A stretch of 64,000 nucleotides of DNA from Oceanobacillus saliphilus (GTDB taxonomy: Bacteria; Bacillota; Bacilli; Bacillales; Amphibacillaceae): contig NZ_JALCZU010000001.1 in NCBI RefSeq assembly GCF_023522835.1, forward strand, positions 327,297-391,296, given 5' to 3'. The notes beneath the pieces are model-generated. The model had not been told where the DNA came from. It was given only the letters and a program-made list of their open reading frames with translations, and did not search any database. This document shows, in pieces, positions 1-8,115 of the stretch. Each line of letters opens with the position of its first letter. Positions within the stretch are counted from its first letter, which is position 1. The translations under genes were made by a program, and so were the position numbers.

Positions 1-82
1 TTCATTTGTCATATTACAGGAGGGATGTTAATTGGTTGTTGGATTTGTGTGGTTTTTTGGTTAAGATTGGGTGGATGTTTTG

Positions 83-187
83 AGAGCTTAGACATGGAGC
101 GCTCAGTGGTTTGGGTGAGCGCCTAGTTCAGATATTGGAGCACTCAGCGAACCGGGCCAAGCGCTTAATGTCAGTTTCGGAGCATTT
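83..187. repeat. Degenerate ~21-bp periodic repeat downstream of the DASS transporter gene
   Basis: About five imperfect units of 20-21 bases, each opening with a form of AGCGCT (near 83, 97, 117, 138, 159 and 180), lie directly after the last gene of the catabolic operon. Two units carry GGAGCGCTCAG (96-106) and GGAGCACTCAG (137-147), 41 bases apart. Units differ strongly between these anchors. The period matches the better 21-bp arrays near 36.6 kb and 61.6 kb, so this may be a decayed member of that family; that link is inference. I see no T-tailed terminator in bases 1-192. Confidence 0.4.
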
Positions 188-192
188 ACACA

Positions 193-1620
193 TCACGGCC
201 AAAAGCCAAGCCATCTCCACCAAGTGAAAGCAACGAGTATTGTAATAATCGTACTTGCAATGGTTGAATATAATCCCGGTAATAAGAAGTCTCGCTGACT
301 AATTTTACCACTACTATAGACAACTACATTTGACATTGTTTCTACGATAAGGATATAACCAAGCAGAATAGTCACTGATGCCGCAAAGCTTATAACTACT
401 GGGTCAAGCCCCGCTTGTTGCGATAGGCTGATTAGTACGGGCATGATAGTCACCACTGCAGTTGAAACATTGGTTACTCCTAAGTGGTAGATTTGGGAAA
501 CAATGACGGCAAGTGGAATTGCTAGCCAAGGGTTAGAAAAGACTTCTAACACAAAATCAGGTGTCACAAGAACCTCTAGGAGATCGATTGCACCTGACTC
601 AATCAGTGCAAATCCTAATGATAGGGTAGCACCAATTAGCAGCACCATATCAAAATTCACATCAATCATTTTTTTCCATTGCACAAATCCTATGCCAGGC
701 ATTGTCATTAAAATAACTGCTAATAATGCTCCGAATGTAGGATGATATCCATGGAAGGGCTCTGTAACCCATATCAAAATCGTAAATCCGAGAATTCCTA
801 AACATTTTTTATCTTCTATCGTATATGGTCCTATCTTTTGTAGATTTTCATTCATTTCCTCTTGAAGTATATTAAATGAAAACTTCTCTGGAGGGAAAGA
901 TTTCCACAAAATAAAAGGAACAACTAGCATGAGCAATAACCATATTGGCAACGCATAGATAAACCACTCTACATAGGAAAGGGTTGTCCCCAAATATAAA
1001 CGGAGAATCTCTACCGTCAATATATTTCCAATTGCGGCTGTTAAGATAGCAACTCCACTGACATTCCCTGCGAACGCTGTGCCGACGAGCAGCAACTTAC
1101 TGAAATTGGTTTCTTTTTTTGCGCCGACTGCATCCAGTGTTGAAGAAACAAGTGGCATCATCAGTGATGTTCTTACGGCAGTAGATGGGATAATAAAAGC
1201 TTGTAATTGCATCAATGAAAATAACGAGATAAAGATTCCTTTGGCAGACTTTCCCCATTTTGATAGTAAACGGTAGGTGAGGCGATCCATTAAATTAGTC
1301 TGATTGACGCCCGTTGCTATCATCATTCCTGCAATTATAAGCAGTACTGCTGGTGATGCAAATCCGCTAAGCGCTACTTCCATTTCCACAGATTGCAATA
1401 AGATCAATAATACGAGTACAAGCAGTGAAGTCATGCCAATCGGTATTGGCACGAATGCCCATAAAATAAGACCATACATCATAATTCCAATCGTCGTTCT
1501 CGCTCCCCAACTCACTTGTTCCGGTAAAAAATAGATAATGGAAACTAGCAGAATTGTGGCGAAAGTCATTATAACCATTCGATTTGAAATTAACATCTTT
1601 AGCTTTTTCGTTTTGTACAT
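193..1620 (-). CDS. DASS (SLC13-type) sodium/dicarboxylate symporter family transporter
   Basis: Integral membrane anion transporter of 475 residues, typical for the divalent anion:sodium symporter family within the ion-transporter superfamily. About eleven hydrophobic segments are visible. The family's hairpin motif appears as PSTAVRTSLMMPLV near residues 146-159 and a second Ser-Asn motif (TMSNVVV) near residue 427; these form the substrate and sodium sites in this family. It is the last gene of the catabolic operon, 82 bases after the TRAP permease. The likely cargo is a di- or tricarboxylate feeding the CoA-dependent enzymes upstream; the substrate is inferred from neighbours only. The ATG start has AGAAGG upstream. 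Having both this carrier and a TRAP system in one operon is unusual. Confidence 0.85.
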   Translation of the reverse strand: MYKTKKLKMLISNRMVIMTFATILLVSIIYFLPEQVSWGARTTIGIMMYGLILWAFVPIPIGMTSLLVLVLLILLQSVEMEVALSGFASPAVLLIIAGMMIATGVNQTNLMDRLTYRLLSKWGKSAKGIFISLFSLMQLQAFIIPSTAVRTSLMMPLVSSTLDAVGAKKETNFSKLLLVGTAFAGNVSGVAILTAAIGNILTVEILRLYLGTTLSYVEWFIYALPIWLLLMLVVPFILWKSFPPEKFSFNILQEEMNENLQKIGPYTIEDKKCLGILGFTILIWVTEPFHGYHPTFGALLAVILMTMPGIGFVQWKKMIDVNFDMVLLIGATLSLGFALIESGAIDLLEVLVTPDFVLEVFSNPWLAIPLAVIVSQIYHLGVTNVSTAVVTIMPVLISLSQQAGLDPVVISFAASVTILLGYILIVETMSNVVVYSSGKISQRDFLLPGLYSTIASTIITILVAFTWWRWLGFWP

Positions 1621-1702
1621 TTTTCATAACCTTCTTCAGCAAAATGATATATACGCATACAAATTGAAATACAGCACAATCAAATTATGCTGTATTCCTA
1701 AG

Positions 1703-3727
1703 TTACATCGAACTGACTTCTTGCTGTGTCACATTTTGAGGTGGATCTGATTTTTTTAAAAACTTTTGGATAACCATTGCAATGACAATTACTGTAATTC
1801 CAGCAATATCTGATATTAAACCTGATACCATAAAGAATAGGGCTCCTATTAGGAGAATGGTACGCACATAGATTGGTGCTTTTCTCCCAAAAAACCAGCC
1901 TTGTACAGATGCCGCCAGCAGATATATACCTACAATAGCTGTAACTACTGCAAGGGCAATAGCGCCTGCGGAATCGCTTAACAAGAGTAATTCCGGGCTA
2001 TAGAAGAACATAAATGGAACAATAAACGCTGCAATTCCAATTTGGAATGCCGTTACACTGGTTTTCATCGGATTGGTTCCCGTTATGCCCGCCGCTGCAA
2101 ATGCCGCCAATGCAACTGGTGGCGTTATTGCTGAGATTACGGCATAGTAGAACACAAACATATGTGCCAGTATGGGTTCCATCCCCATGCTAATTAACCC
2201 AGGGGCAACAACAGATGCTGCTACAGCATATGCGGCAGTTGTAGGCATTCCCATCCCCAGAATAATAGATAATGCCATAGCAAACAACAATGCTAAAAAC
2301 ATATTATTATCTGCAATGGAAAGCAGCATCGAGCTGAATCGTTGACCGACACCTGTAAGTGCAATGACGCCTACGATAAAGCCAGCACATGCAACAATTG
2401 CGATTAGCTGCAATGCATTTTTCATCCCCAGTTCCAATGCTTCCAGGATATTTTTAAAGCTCATACGCGTTTCTTTACTGAATAAGCTGATTACAAAACA
2501 TGCAATAATACCGATAGTACCAGCATAGATTACACTAAACCCGCTTACCAGTAGTCCGATAAGCAATATAATTGGTATAAACAGGTATAGCTTTTTCAGG
2601 ATATATTTCAGCTCTGGCAGCTGCTCCCGTTTCAATCCTTTTAATCCATCTTTAATTGCTTTAAAATCAATCATAAAATAGATGGAAATAAAATATAGTA
2701 ACGCGGGAATTGTTGCAGCTAAAATGATTTCTGAATATGGCATTCCAGTAATTTCAGCCATTAGAAAGGCACCCGCGCCCATGATTGGAGGTAATAACTG
2801 ACCTCCAGCAGACGCTGTTGCTTCCGTAGCTGCAGCAAAGCGCGGATTATAGCCCGTCTTTTTCATCAGTGGGATAGTTAAAGAACCGGTCGCCACAACA
2901 TTTCCTGCTGACGTACCATTGATCATTCCCATAAGTCCAGATGAGAAGACCGCTACTTTTGCCGGCCCACCACGCATTCCTCCTGCCACCCGAAAGGCTA
3001 CATTCATAAAGTATTGACCTACCCCTGACATTTGCAGAAAGGCACCAAAGATAATGAATAGAATAATATATTTAGATGATACATCCGTCGTTACTCCAAA
3101 CACACCATCCAACCCGTAGATATACGTTACAAATCGTTCAAAAGAATATCCATTATGGTTCATAAACCCTGGCAGCCAAGGCCCTAAAAACACATAAGCA
3201 GAGAAGATGAACGCCAAAATCGGGAGAATCCAGCCGCTTGTTCTTCTAGTAATCTCCAATACTAGTAATAAGCCTAGGGTTGCTACAATAACGTCCATTG
3301 TTGTCGGTGCTACACCAAAGCGGAAAACCAATTGATTTAGATTTGCATAAATATAATAACCGACAAAAATCGCCGTGAGAATAAAAATCCAATCCAGAAT
3401 AGACACTTTATTTGATTCTGTTTTCCACCCTTTATAAAGCAATAATGCCAATACCGTTCCAAAGAGTAAGTGGGTACTTCTAAATATCCATGGATCAATC
3501 GGATTTAAATTTAAAATATACAAATGATACAATGCCCCGACAACCGCAATGGTCATAAAGGTATAACGCATCCAGCCTGATAGATTTCTTGTGTTGGGTG
3601 ATGCTTCCAGTGCATCCTCATTCACTGTCGTATCGATTTTCCCATCTCTATTTACTTTTGGTTCTTTAAGTTCTTCTGCCCTATTATTGTCAGCCACTCT
3701 TTTGGAGTTACTTGTTTTGTTCGACAT
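1703..3727 (-). CDS. TRAP transporter permease, fused DctQM type, TAXI subfamily
   Basis: A 674-residue membrane protein joining the small (DctQ-like) and large (DctM-like) TRAP permease subunits, the usual form in TAXI-type systems. A charged ~50-residue N-terminus is followed by four helices and then the DctM half. Diagnostic stretches are GMINGTSAGNVVATGSLTIP (around residues 265-285), ATASAGGQLLPPIMGAGAFL and GMGMPTTAAYAVAASVVAPG. It works as a secondary carrier, using an ion gradient and the extracellular binding lipoprotein encoded just upstream. ATG start behind GGGAGG. A perfect hairpin separates it from the binding-protein gene. Cargo is probably a carboxylate; its identity cannot be read from sequence. 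Confidence 0.93.
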   Translation of the reverse strand: MSNKTSNSKRVADNNRAEELKEPKVNRDGKIDTTVNEDALEASPNTRNLSGWMRYTFMTIAVVGALYHLYILNLNPIDPWIFRSTHLLFGTVLALLLYKGWKTESNKVSILDWIFILTAIFVGYYIYANLNQLVFRFGVAPTTMDVIVATLGLLLVLEITRRTSGWILPILAFIFSAYVFLGPWLPGFMNHNGYSFERFVTYIYGLDGVFGVTTDVSSKYIILFIIFGAFLQMSGVGQYFMNVAFRVAGGMRGGPAKVAVFSSGLMGMINGTSAGNVVATGSLTIPLMKKTGYNPRFAAATEATASAGGQLLPPIMGAGAFLMAEITGMPYSEIILAATIPALLYFISIYFMIDFKAIKDGLKGLKREQLPELKYILKKLYLFIPIILLIGLLVSGFSVIYAGTIGIIACFVISLFSKETRMSFKNILEALELGMKNALQLIAIVACAGFIVGVIALTGVGQRFSSMLLSIADNNMFLALLFAMALSIILGMGMPTTAAYAVAASVVAPGLISMGMEPILAHMFVFYYAVISAITPPVALAAFAAAGITGTNPMKTSVTAFQIGIAAFIVPFMFFYSPELLLLSDSAGAIALAVVTAIVGIYLLAASVQGWFFGRKAPIYVRTILLIGALFFMVSGLISDIAGITVIVIAMVIQKFLKKSDPPQNVTQQEVSSM

Positions 3728-3756
3728 GTTTTATCCTCCCGAATGAAATTAAATCT

Positions 3757-3798
3757 AAAGTTGAATAGATTCCCTTGATGAAGAATCTATTCAACTTT
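3757..3798 (-). promoter_or_regulatory. Intercistronic hairpin between TAXI binding protein and permease genes
   Basis: Perfect 16-base inverted repeat (3757-3772 and 3783-3798) with a 10-base loop in the 99-base gap. No T-tract follows on the minus strand, so it looks like an mRNA-stabilising or processing element, as often found after binding-protein genes that need more product than their permease. Function is inferred. Confidence 0.6.
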
Positions 3799-3826
3799 GG
3801 AACATCCCCCTTCTATCTAACAGCGT

Positions 3827-4864
3827 TTACTCGCCTGCTTCCGCTTCGTACTCTTCAGGGTATAATTCTTCAGGAATATCAATTCCTATTTCCTCGTAGT
3901 AACGGATTGCCCCTGGGTGTAATGGGAACTGGGTATTTTTCAAAATTGCTTCTGGATCTTTCGCTTCTTCAGCAGATGCATGTGTGTTAATCATTTGATC
4001 AATATTTTCGTGGTACATTTTTACAAAGTCATATACAAAATCAATATTTGCTTCTTTTTGGACCACGCCAAAGTTAAATTGCGCAATTGTTTCGATATCA
4101 CCTTCTTGCTGTTGGTACGTTCCATCAGGGATTACAAATTCCTGAAAATATGGAAGCTCTTCGATTACCTTTTTGCGATTTTCTCCATCAATTCCATATA
4201 TATTAATATCTTTTTGGGTTTCAACTTCAACTACTGCAGATATTGGGATACCTGCTGAGAATCCGATATGTTCTAATTGGCCATCAAGCATTTGCGAAAC
4301 CATGTCACTTGCTCCTGCTTGCACCTGGTCTCTTGTTTCAATCCCTAATGTTTTATAGATTAAAGGGTTATATGTTCCAGGAGTTCCACCAGCAGGTCCT
4401 ACACCAACACGTTCTCCTGCATGTTCTTCGATGCTTGTAACACCTGTCGATGCCAATGACCACCAGTTAAAAGGTGTGTTGTACATCGGGAAAATTACTC
4501 GGATGTCTTTATATTCCTTTTCTGCCCAGTCTCCTGATGCGTTATATCCTTCGTAAAGCGGACCTTCCGTCACCATTCCAAGTTGAATATCACCTTGGTC
4601 AAGTAATTGGATATTGTGGACAGGTCCTCCTGTTACTTCGACATTTGATGTGATATCCAAATGCTCTTCCAGCATGTTCGCGAAGCCGCCACCCCAAATA
4701 TAATAGGTTCCACCTTGTGAAGCTGTCCCGATTGTTACTGTGCTTGGATATTCATCTTCTTGGAAATCTCCTGCTTCAGCTTCTGAACTTCCATCTTCTC
4801 CGCCACATGCCGCAAGTAAACCTAGTAAAAGTGCTGTCATTATAAGAAACCTGTATTTTTTCAT
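3827..4864 (-). CDS. TAXI family TRAP transporter solute-binding lipoprotein
   Basis: A 345-residue extracellular receptor. The N-terminus is a lipoprotein signal (MKKYRFLIMTALLLGLLAAC) with the lipobox Cys at residue 20, followed by an acidic linker. The mature protein opens with the TAXI family signature TVTIGTASQGGTYYIWGGG near residue 43 and has GVGPAGGTPG near 155. It should capture a small organic anion outside the membrane and deliver it to the permease encoded downstream. It has a strong GGAGG site and an ATG start. The acidic C-terminus (EELYPEEYEAEAGE) fits a salt-tolerant lifestyle. Confidence 0.94.
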   Translation of the reverse strand: MKKYRFLIMTALLLGLLAACGGEDGSSEAEAGDFQEDEYPSTVTIGTASQGGTYYIWGGGFANMLEEHLDITSNVEVTGGPVHNIQLLDQGDIQLGMVTEGPLYEGYNASGDWAEKEYKDIRVIFPMYNTPFNWWSLASTGVTSIEEHAGERVGVGPAGGTPGTYNPLIYKTLGIETRDQVQAGASDMVSQMLDGQLEHIGFSAGIPISAVVEVETQKDINIYGIDGENRKKVIEELPYFQEFVIPDGTYQQQEGDIETIAQFNFGVVQKEANIDFVYDFVKMYHENIDQMINTHASAEEAKDPEAILKNTQFPLHPGAIRYYEEIGIDIPEELYPEEYEAEAGE

Positions 4865-4915
4865 TTCTTTTCCTCCTTCAATTTTATTGAATATTCCCTT
4901 ATTTAAACGCTTTCA

Positions 4916-6115
4916 TTAATAGGAGCGTGGCATTTTCAGCACATGCTCTCCGATGTAGGATAAGATTAAATTGTTGTTTACAGGGGCAACTTGATACATG
5001 CGGGTTTCCCGGAATTTACGTTCAATATCGTACTGATCGACAAATCCGTTTCCACCATACGTATTTATACAAACATTACCCGCTTCCCAACTTGCTTCAC
5101 TTGAGAGAAGTTTTGCTGTATTGGCTTCTTCCCCACAGTTTTCACCTGTATCAAACTTTTTCGCAGCTTCATAACGGAGGAGATCTGCTGCTTTTACTTT
5201 TGTATAGGCTTGTGCAATCGGAAATTGTACCCCTTGATTTTGACCAATTTTCCGATTAAAAACTTCTCGGGTGCTTGCATACTCAACCGCACGATCGATA
5301 AAGAAATAACCATCTCCGATGGTTTCAGCTGCAAGAAGAATCCGTTCTGCATTCATTCCATCCAATACATATTTAAAGCCTTTTCCTTCTTCCCCAATAA
5401 CGCTGTCTTCAGGAATTTCCATATCTTTGTACCAAATCTTGTTTGTGGCATAGTTAAACATCGTACGAACTGGTTCTACAACCAATGAATCCGGTTGATT
5501 TTTGCGAATCTCACGTAAATCTACGAGGAATAATGTAATTCCTTGGGATTTTTTCTCGACTTCTTCAAAAGGTGTCGTACGTGCAAGCAACAATAATAAA
5601 TCGGATTGTTGAATTCGGCTGGTCCAGTTTTTATGACCATTTACAACATAGACACCCTCTGTCTTTTCTGCAAATGTGCTGATTGCTGTTGTATTGGATC
5701 CGGCATCAGGCTCTGTTATGGAAAATGCCTGCAATCGAATATCTCCGCTCGCAATGCCAGGTAAGTATTTTTGCTTTTGTTCCTCACTTCCGTGCCGTAG
5801 AAGTGACCCCATCGTATACATCTGTGCATGGCATGCTGCTGCGTGTCCTCCAGAACGGTGAATTTCTTCTAAGATGATTGTTGCTTCTGTTAGCCCGTAG
5901 CCTTTTCCACCATATTCTTCAGGAATGAGTACAGATAAATAACCAGCTTCGGTTAATGCGTTTACAAATTCATGGGGGTATTCCCGGCCTGGATCGAGTC
6001 GTCTCCAATATTCATTACCAAATGAATTACATAACGCTCGAACTTCTTGTCTCAACTCTTCTCTTTCTGCCTCACTTAACGTAATTGGCCCCTTTACAGG
6101 TTGCAGTTTATTCAT
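4916..6115 (-). CDS. Acyl-CoA dehydrogenase family flavoprotein
   Basis: FAD enzyme of 399 residues, the normal family length, oxidising an acyl-CoA to the 2,3-enoyl-CoA. FAD/substrate motifs include FSITEPDAGSNTTA (131-144) and YGGNGFVDQYDIERKFRE near the C-terminus. The usual helix-K base (Glu in Y-E-G-T) is absent: that segment reads MYQVAPVNNN (373-382). Instead Glu257 sits in GMNAERIL, the helix-G place of the base in isovaleryl-CoA and long-chain dehydrogenases. That suggests a branched or bulky acyl-CoA. With its neighbours, methylsuccinyl-CoA to mesaconyl-CoA is a plausible reaction, but this is inference. It lies 42 bases after the fumarase beta gene. Confidence 0.9.
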   Translation of the reverse strand: MNKLQPVKGPITLSEAEREELRQEVRALCNSFGNEYWRRLDPGREYPHEFVNALTEAGYLSVLIPEEYGGKGYGLTEATIILEEIHRSGGHAAACHAQMYTMGSLLRHGSEEQKQKYLPGIASGDIRLQAFSITEPDAGSNTTAISTFAEKTEGVYVVNGHKNWTSRIQQSDLLLLLARTTPFEEVEKKSQGITLFLVDLREIRKNQPDSLVVEPVRTMFNYATNKIWYKDMEIPEDSVIGEEGKGFKYVLDGMNAERILLAAETIGDGYFFIDRAVEYASTREVFNRKIGQNQGVQFPIAQAYTKVKAADLLRYEAAKKFDTGENCGEEANTAKLLSSEASWEAGNVCINTYGGNGFVDQYDIERKFRETRMYQVAPVNNNLILSYIGEHVLKMPRSY

Positions 6116-6157
6116 GATACCTCTCCCTATCTTTATATGATTTTTATAACCCCTTTA

Positions 6158-6712
6158 TTAAGTTTGCTTGAACTTTGCTTGTGATTCCTTATACCAATCT
6201 CCCCCTTTATGATCATTCACCACAATACAAGGGAAATCTTCTATTTCTATTTTACGTATTGCCTCTGTTCCAAGATCTTCATAAGCAATGAGCTCAGACG
6301 ATTTTATCTTTTGGGAAAGAAGCGCTCCTGATCCACCAATCGCAGCGAAATATACGGCGTTATTTTGAGCAATCGAGTCAATGACCTCCTGGCTTCGATA
6401 CCCTTTTCCAATCATTCCTTTTAAGCCTTCTTGCAGGAGTCTTGGTGTATATTTATCCATCCGACTGCTTGTAGTCGGACCCGCAGATCCAATAACCGCG
6501 CCTGGCTTTGCTGGCGTTGGACCGACGTAATATATGGTTTGGTTCGTTAAATCAACTGGGAGTGCTTCTCCTTTTTCCAGCTGCTCAACCATCCGCTTAT
6601 GCGCCGCATCCCTTGCCGTAAAAATCGTTCCGGTTAAAAATACTTGATCGCCTGCATGTAATTCTAGTTCCACCCCTTCTTCAAAAGGGACACGTATATT
6701 ATGTTGAGCCAT
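6158..6712 (-). CDS. Class I (Fe-S) fumarate hydratase / mesaconase, beta subunit
   Basis: A 184-residue protein equal to the C-terminal swivel domain of class I fumarases and L-tartrate dehydratases. The signature GPTTSSRMDKYTPRLL lies near residues 79-94, and the motif AAIGGSGALLSQKI near 124. It pairs with the alpha subunit encoded 11 bases upstream to hydrate a fumarate-type double bond. Class I fumarases, including E. coli FumA, FumB and FumD, are known to accept mesaconate and form citramalate, which fits this operon better than a TCA-cycle duty. Strong AAGGAGG site before the ATG. Confidence 0.93.
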   Translation of the reverse strand: MAQHNIRVPFEEGVELELHAGDQVFLTGTIFTARDAAHKRMVEQLEKGEALPVDLTNQTIYYVGPTPAKPGAVIGSAGPTTSSRMDKYTPRLLQEGLKGMIGKGYRSQEVIDSIAQNNAVYFAAIGGSGALLSQKIKSSELIAYEDLGTEAIRKIEIEDFPCIVVNDHKGGDWYKESQAKFKQT

Positions 6713-6723
6713 GATAGACCTCC

Positions 6724-7566
6724 TTACAACCTTACATGCTTATGACGGCTTGCATGACAGTTCAAATTAACTGCCACAGGTAGGGCTGCAATATGACATG
6801 GGGCTGTTTCAATCTTGATATCCAACGCTGTCGTGCTTCCACCCATTCCTTGTGGCCCGATTCCTAATTTATTAACCTTCGTAATCATTTCTTCTTCCAA
6901 TGCCGCTATATCAGGCTTTTCATGCCTTTCACCAACTGGACGAAAGAGAGATTTTTTCGCTAAGTATGCACAGGACTCAAAATTTCCTCCAATACCCACC
7001 CCAACAACAAGTGGTGGACATGCATTTGGTCCTGCTTCCCTCACCGTATTTAATATGAACTCCTTAACCCCTTCTAAACCATCACTTGGAGTGAGCATTT
7101 TTAGTGCACTCATATTCTCCGCGCCACCGCCTTTAGCGGACATTTGTATTTCTAACTCATCACCTTCCACTAATTCGATATGAATCACGGATGGTGTGTT
7201 ATCGCCTGTATTTTTTCGATGGATTGGGTCATCAACAATTGAATACCTTAAATAACCTTCTTCGTATCCAGATCTGACCCCTTCGTTAATTGCATCATGA
7301 AGGGAGCCGCCAGTGATATGACAATCCTGACCGAGTTTGACGATAAATACCGATACACCTGTATCCTGGCACATTGGCACCCGATTTGTGGTAGCGATAT
7401 TTGCATTCTCAATTAACTGATTCAAAATACTTTTTCCAGCTTCAGATGTTTCTGTTTTCACAGAATTCTCAAATGCCTGGATTACATCTTGACCAAGGTC
7501 ATAGTTTGCTTCCTGGCAAATCCTAGCCACTTCCCCGACAATCGTTTCGTAGGTTATTTGTTTCAT
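6724..7566 (-). CDS. Class I (Fe-S) fumarate hydratase / mesaconase, alpha subunit
   Basis: A 280-residue N-terminal half of an oxygen-sensitive [4Fe-4S] hydro-lyase. Three cysteines expected to bind the cluster are visible: Cys66 in MCQDTGVSVF, Cys183 in NACPPLVVGVGIGG and Cys270 in NLNCHASRH. The two-subunit layout is shared with tartrate dehydratase, so the substrate is not fixed by homology. With a CoA-transferase, a CitE-like lyase and a MaoC hydratase beside it, interconversion of mesaconate and citramalate is the most economical reading (inference). It sits 14 bases after the MaoC gene. Confidence 0.93.
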   Translation of the reverse strand: MKQITYETIVGEVARICQEANYDLGQDVIQAFENSVKTETSEAGKSILNQLIENANIATTNRVPMCQDTGVSVFIVKLGQDCHITGGSLHDAINEGVRSGYEEGYLRYSIVDDPIHRKNTGDNTPSVIHIELVEGDELEIQMSAKGGGAENMSALKMLTPSDGLEGVKEFILNTVREAGPNACPPLVVGVGIGGNFESCAYLAKKSLFRPVGERHEKPDIAALEEEMITKVNKLGIGPQGMGGSTTALDIKIETAPCHIAALPVAVNLNCHASRHKHVRL

Positions 7567-7580
7567 GTCACCATCCTCAT

Positions 7581-8105
7581 TTACCTTGAATTTTCCTTTT
7601 CAAGCACTTTTTCAAGTAATGTATTTTTTTCTTTTGGTGCATGATCTTTTTTATAAATCATGAATGTACGTTTAAACGTTATGACTACATCACCTTTTTG
7701 GTTATAGCCTGAAGTCTTTACTTTTACAATTCCCACATTTGGTCGTGATTTTGACTCCCGTTTTTCCAATACCTCTGAATAGGAGTAAATGGTGTCACCT
7801 TCAAATACTGGATTTGGCAATCGAACTTCATCCCATCCAAGATTTGCCATTGCATTTTGTGATAGATCCGACACAGACTGCCCCGTAACAAGCGCAATTG
7901 TAAACGTTGAATCTACTAATGGCTGCCCGAATTCGGTTTGTTCTGAGTAGTAACTGTCAAAATGTATTGGATTGGTATTTTGTGTTAGTAGTGTCATATA
8001 AATATTATCTGTCTTTGTAACGGTTCTCCCTAGTGGATGCGAGTATATATCCCCTATCTCAAAATCCTCATAAAAACGGCCTATCCATCCTTCTTTAATA
8101 TGCAT
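7581..8105 (-). CDS. MaoC family (hot-dog fold) enoyl-CoA hydratase, mesaconyl-CoA hydratase-like
   Basis: A 174-residue hot-dog fold protein. The opening FEDFEIGDI-type segment (residues 12-20) and SHPLGRTVTKTDN are typical of the MaoC branch that includes mesaconyl-CoA/beta-methylmalyl-CoA hydratases. The hydratase signature appears as TQNTNPIH (41-48): His48 is kept, but the place of the usual catalytic Asp (GDxNPxH) is Asn43. I recall this N-form in related MaoC proteins, so it may be a subfamily trait rather than loss of function. The likely role is hydration of a C5 enoyl-CoA such as mesaconyl-CoA to citramalyl- or methylmalyl-CoA. Strong AGGAGG site; 10 bases after the CoA-transferase gene. 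Confidence 0.88.
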   Translation of the reverse strand: MHIKEGWIGRFYEDFEIGDIYSHPLGRTVTKTDNIYMTLLTQNTNPIHFDSYYSEQTEFGQPLVDSTFTIALVTGQSVSDLSQNAMANLGWDEVRLPNPVFEGDTIYSYSEVLEKRESKSRPNVGIVKVKTSGYNQKGDVVITFKRTFMIYKKDHAPKEKNTLLEKVLEKENSR

Positions 8106-8115
8106 CTTTTTCCTC

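Noticed and set aside
6158-7566. Assignment as L(+)-tartrate dehydratase
   Set aside because: The two-subunit layout fits, but the CoA-ester enzymes around it make little sense for tartrate. Left as fumarase/mesaconase.
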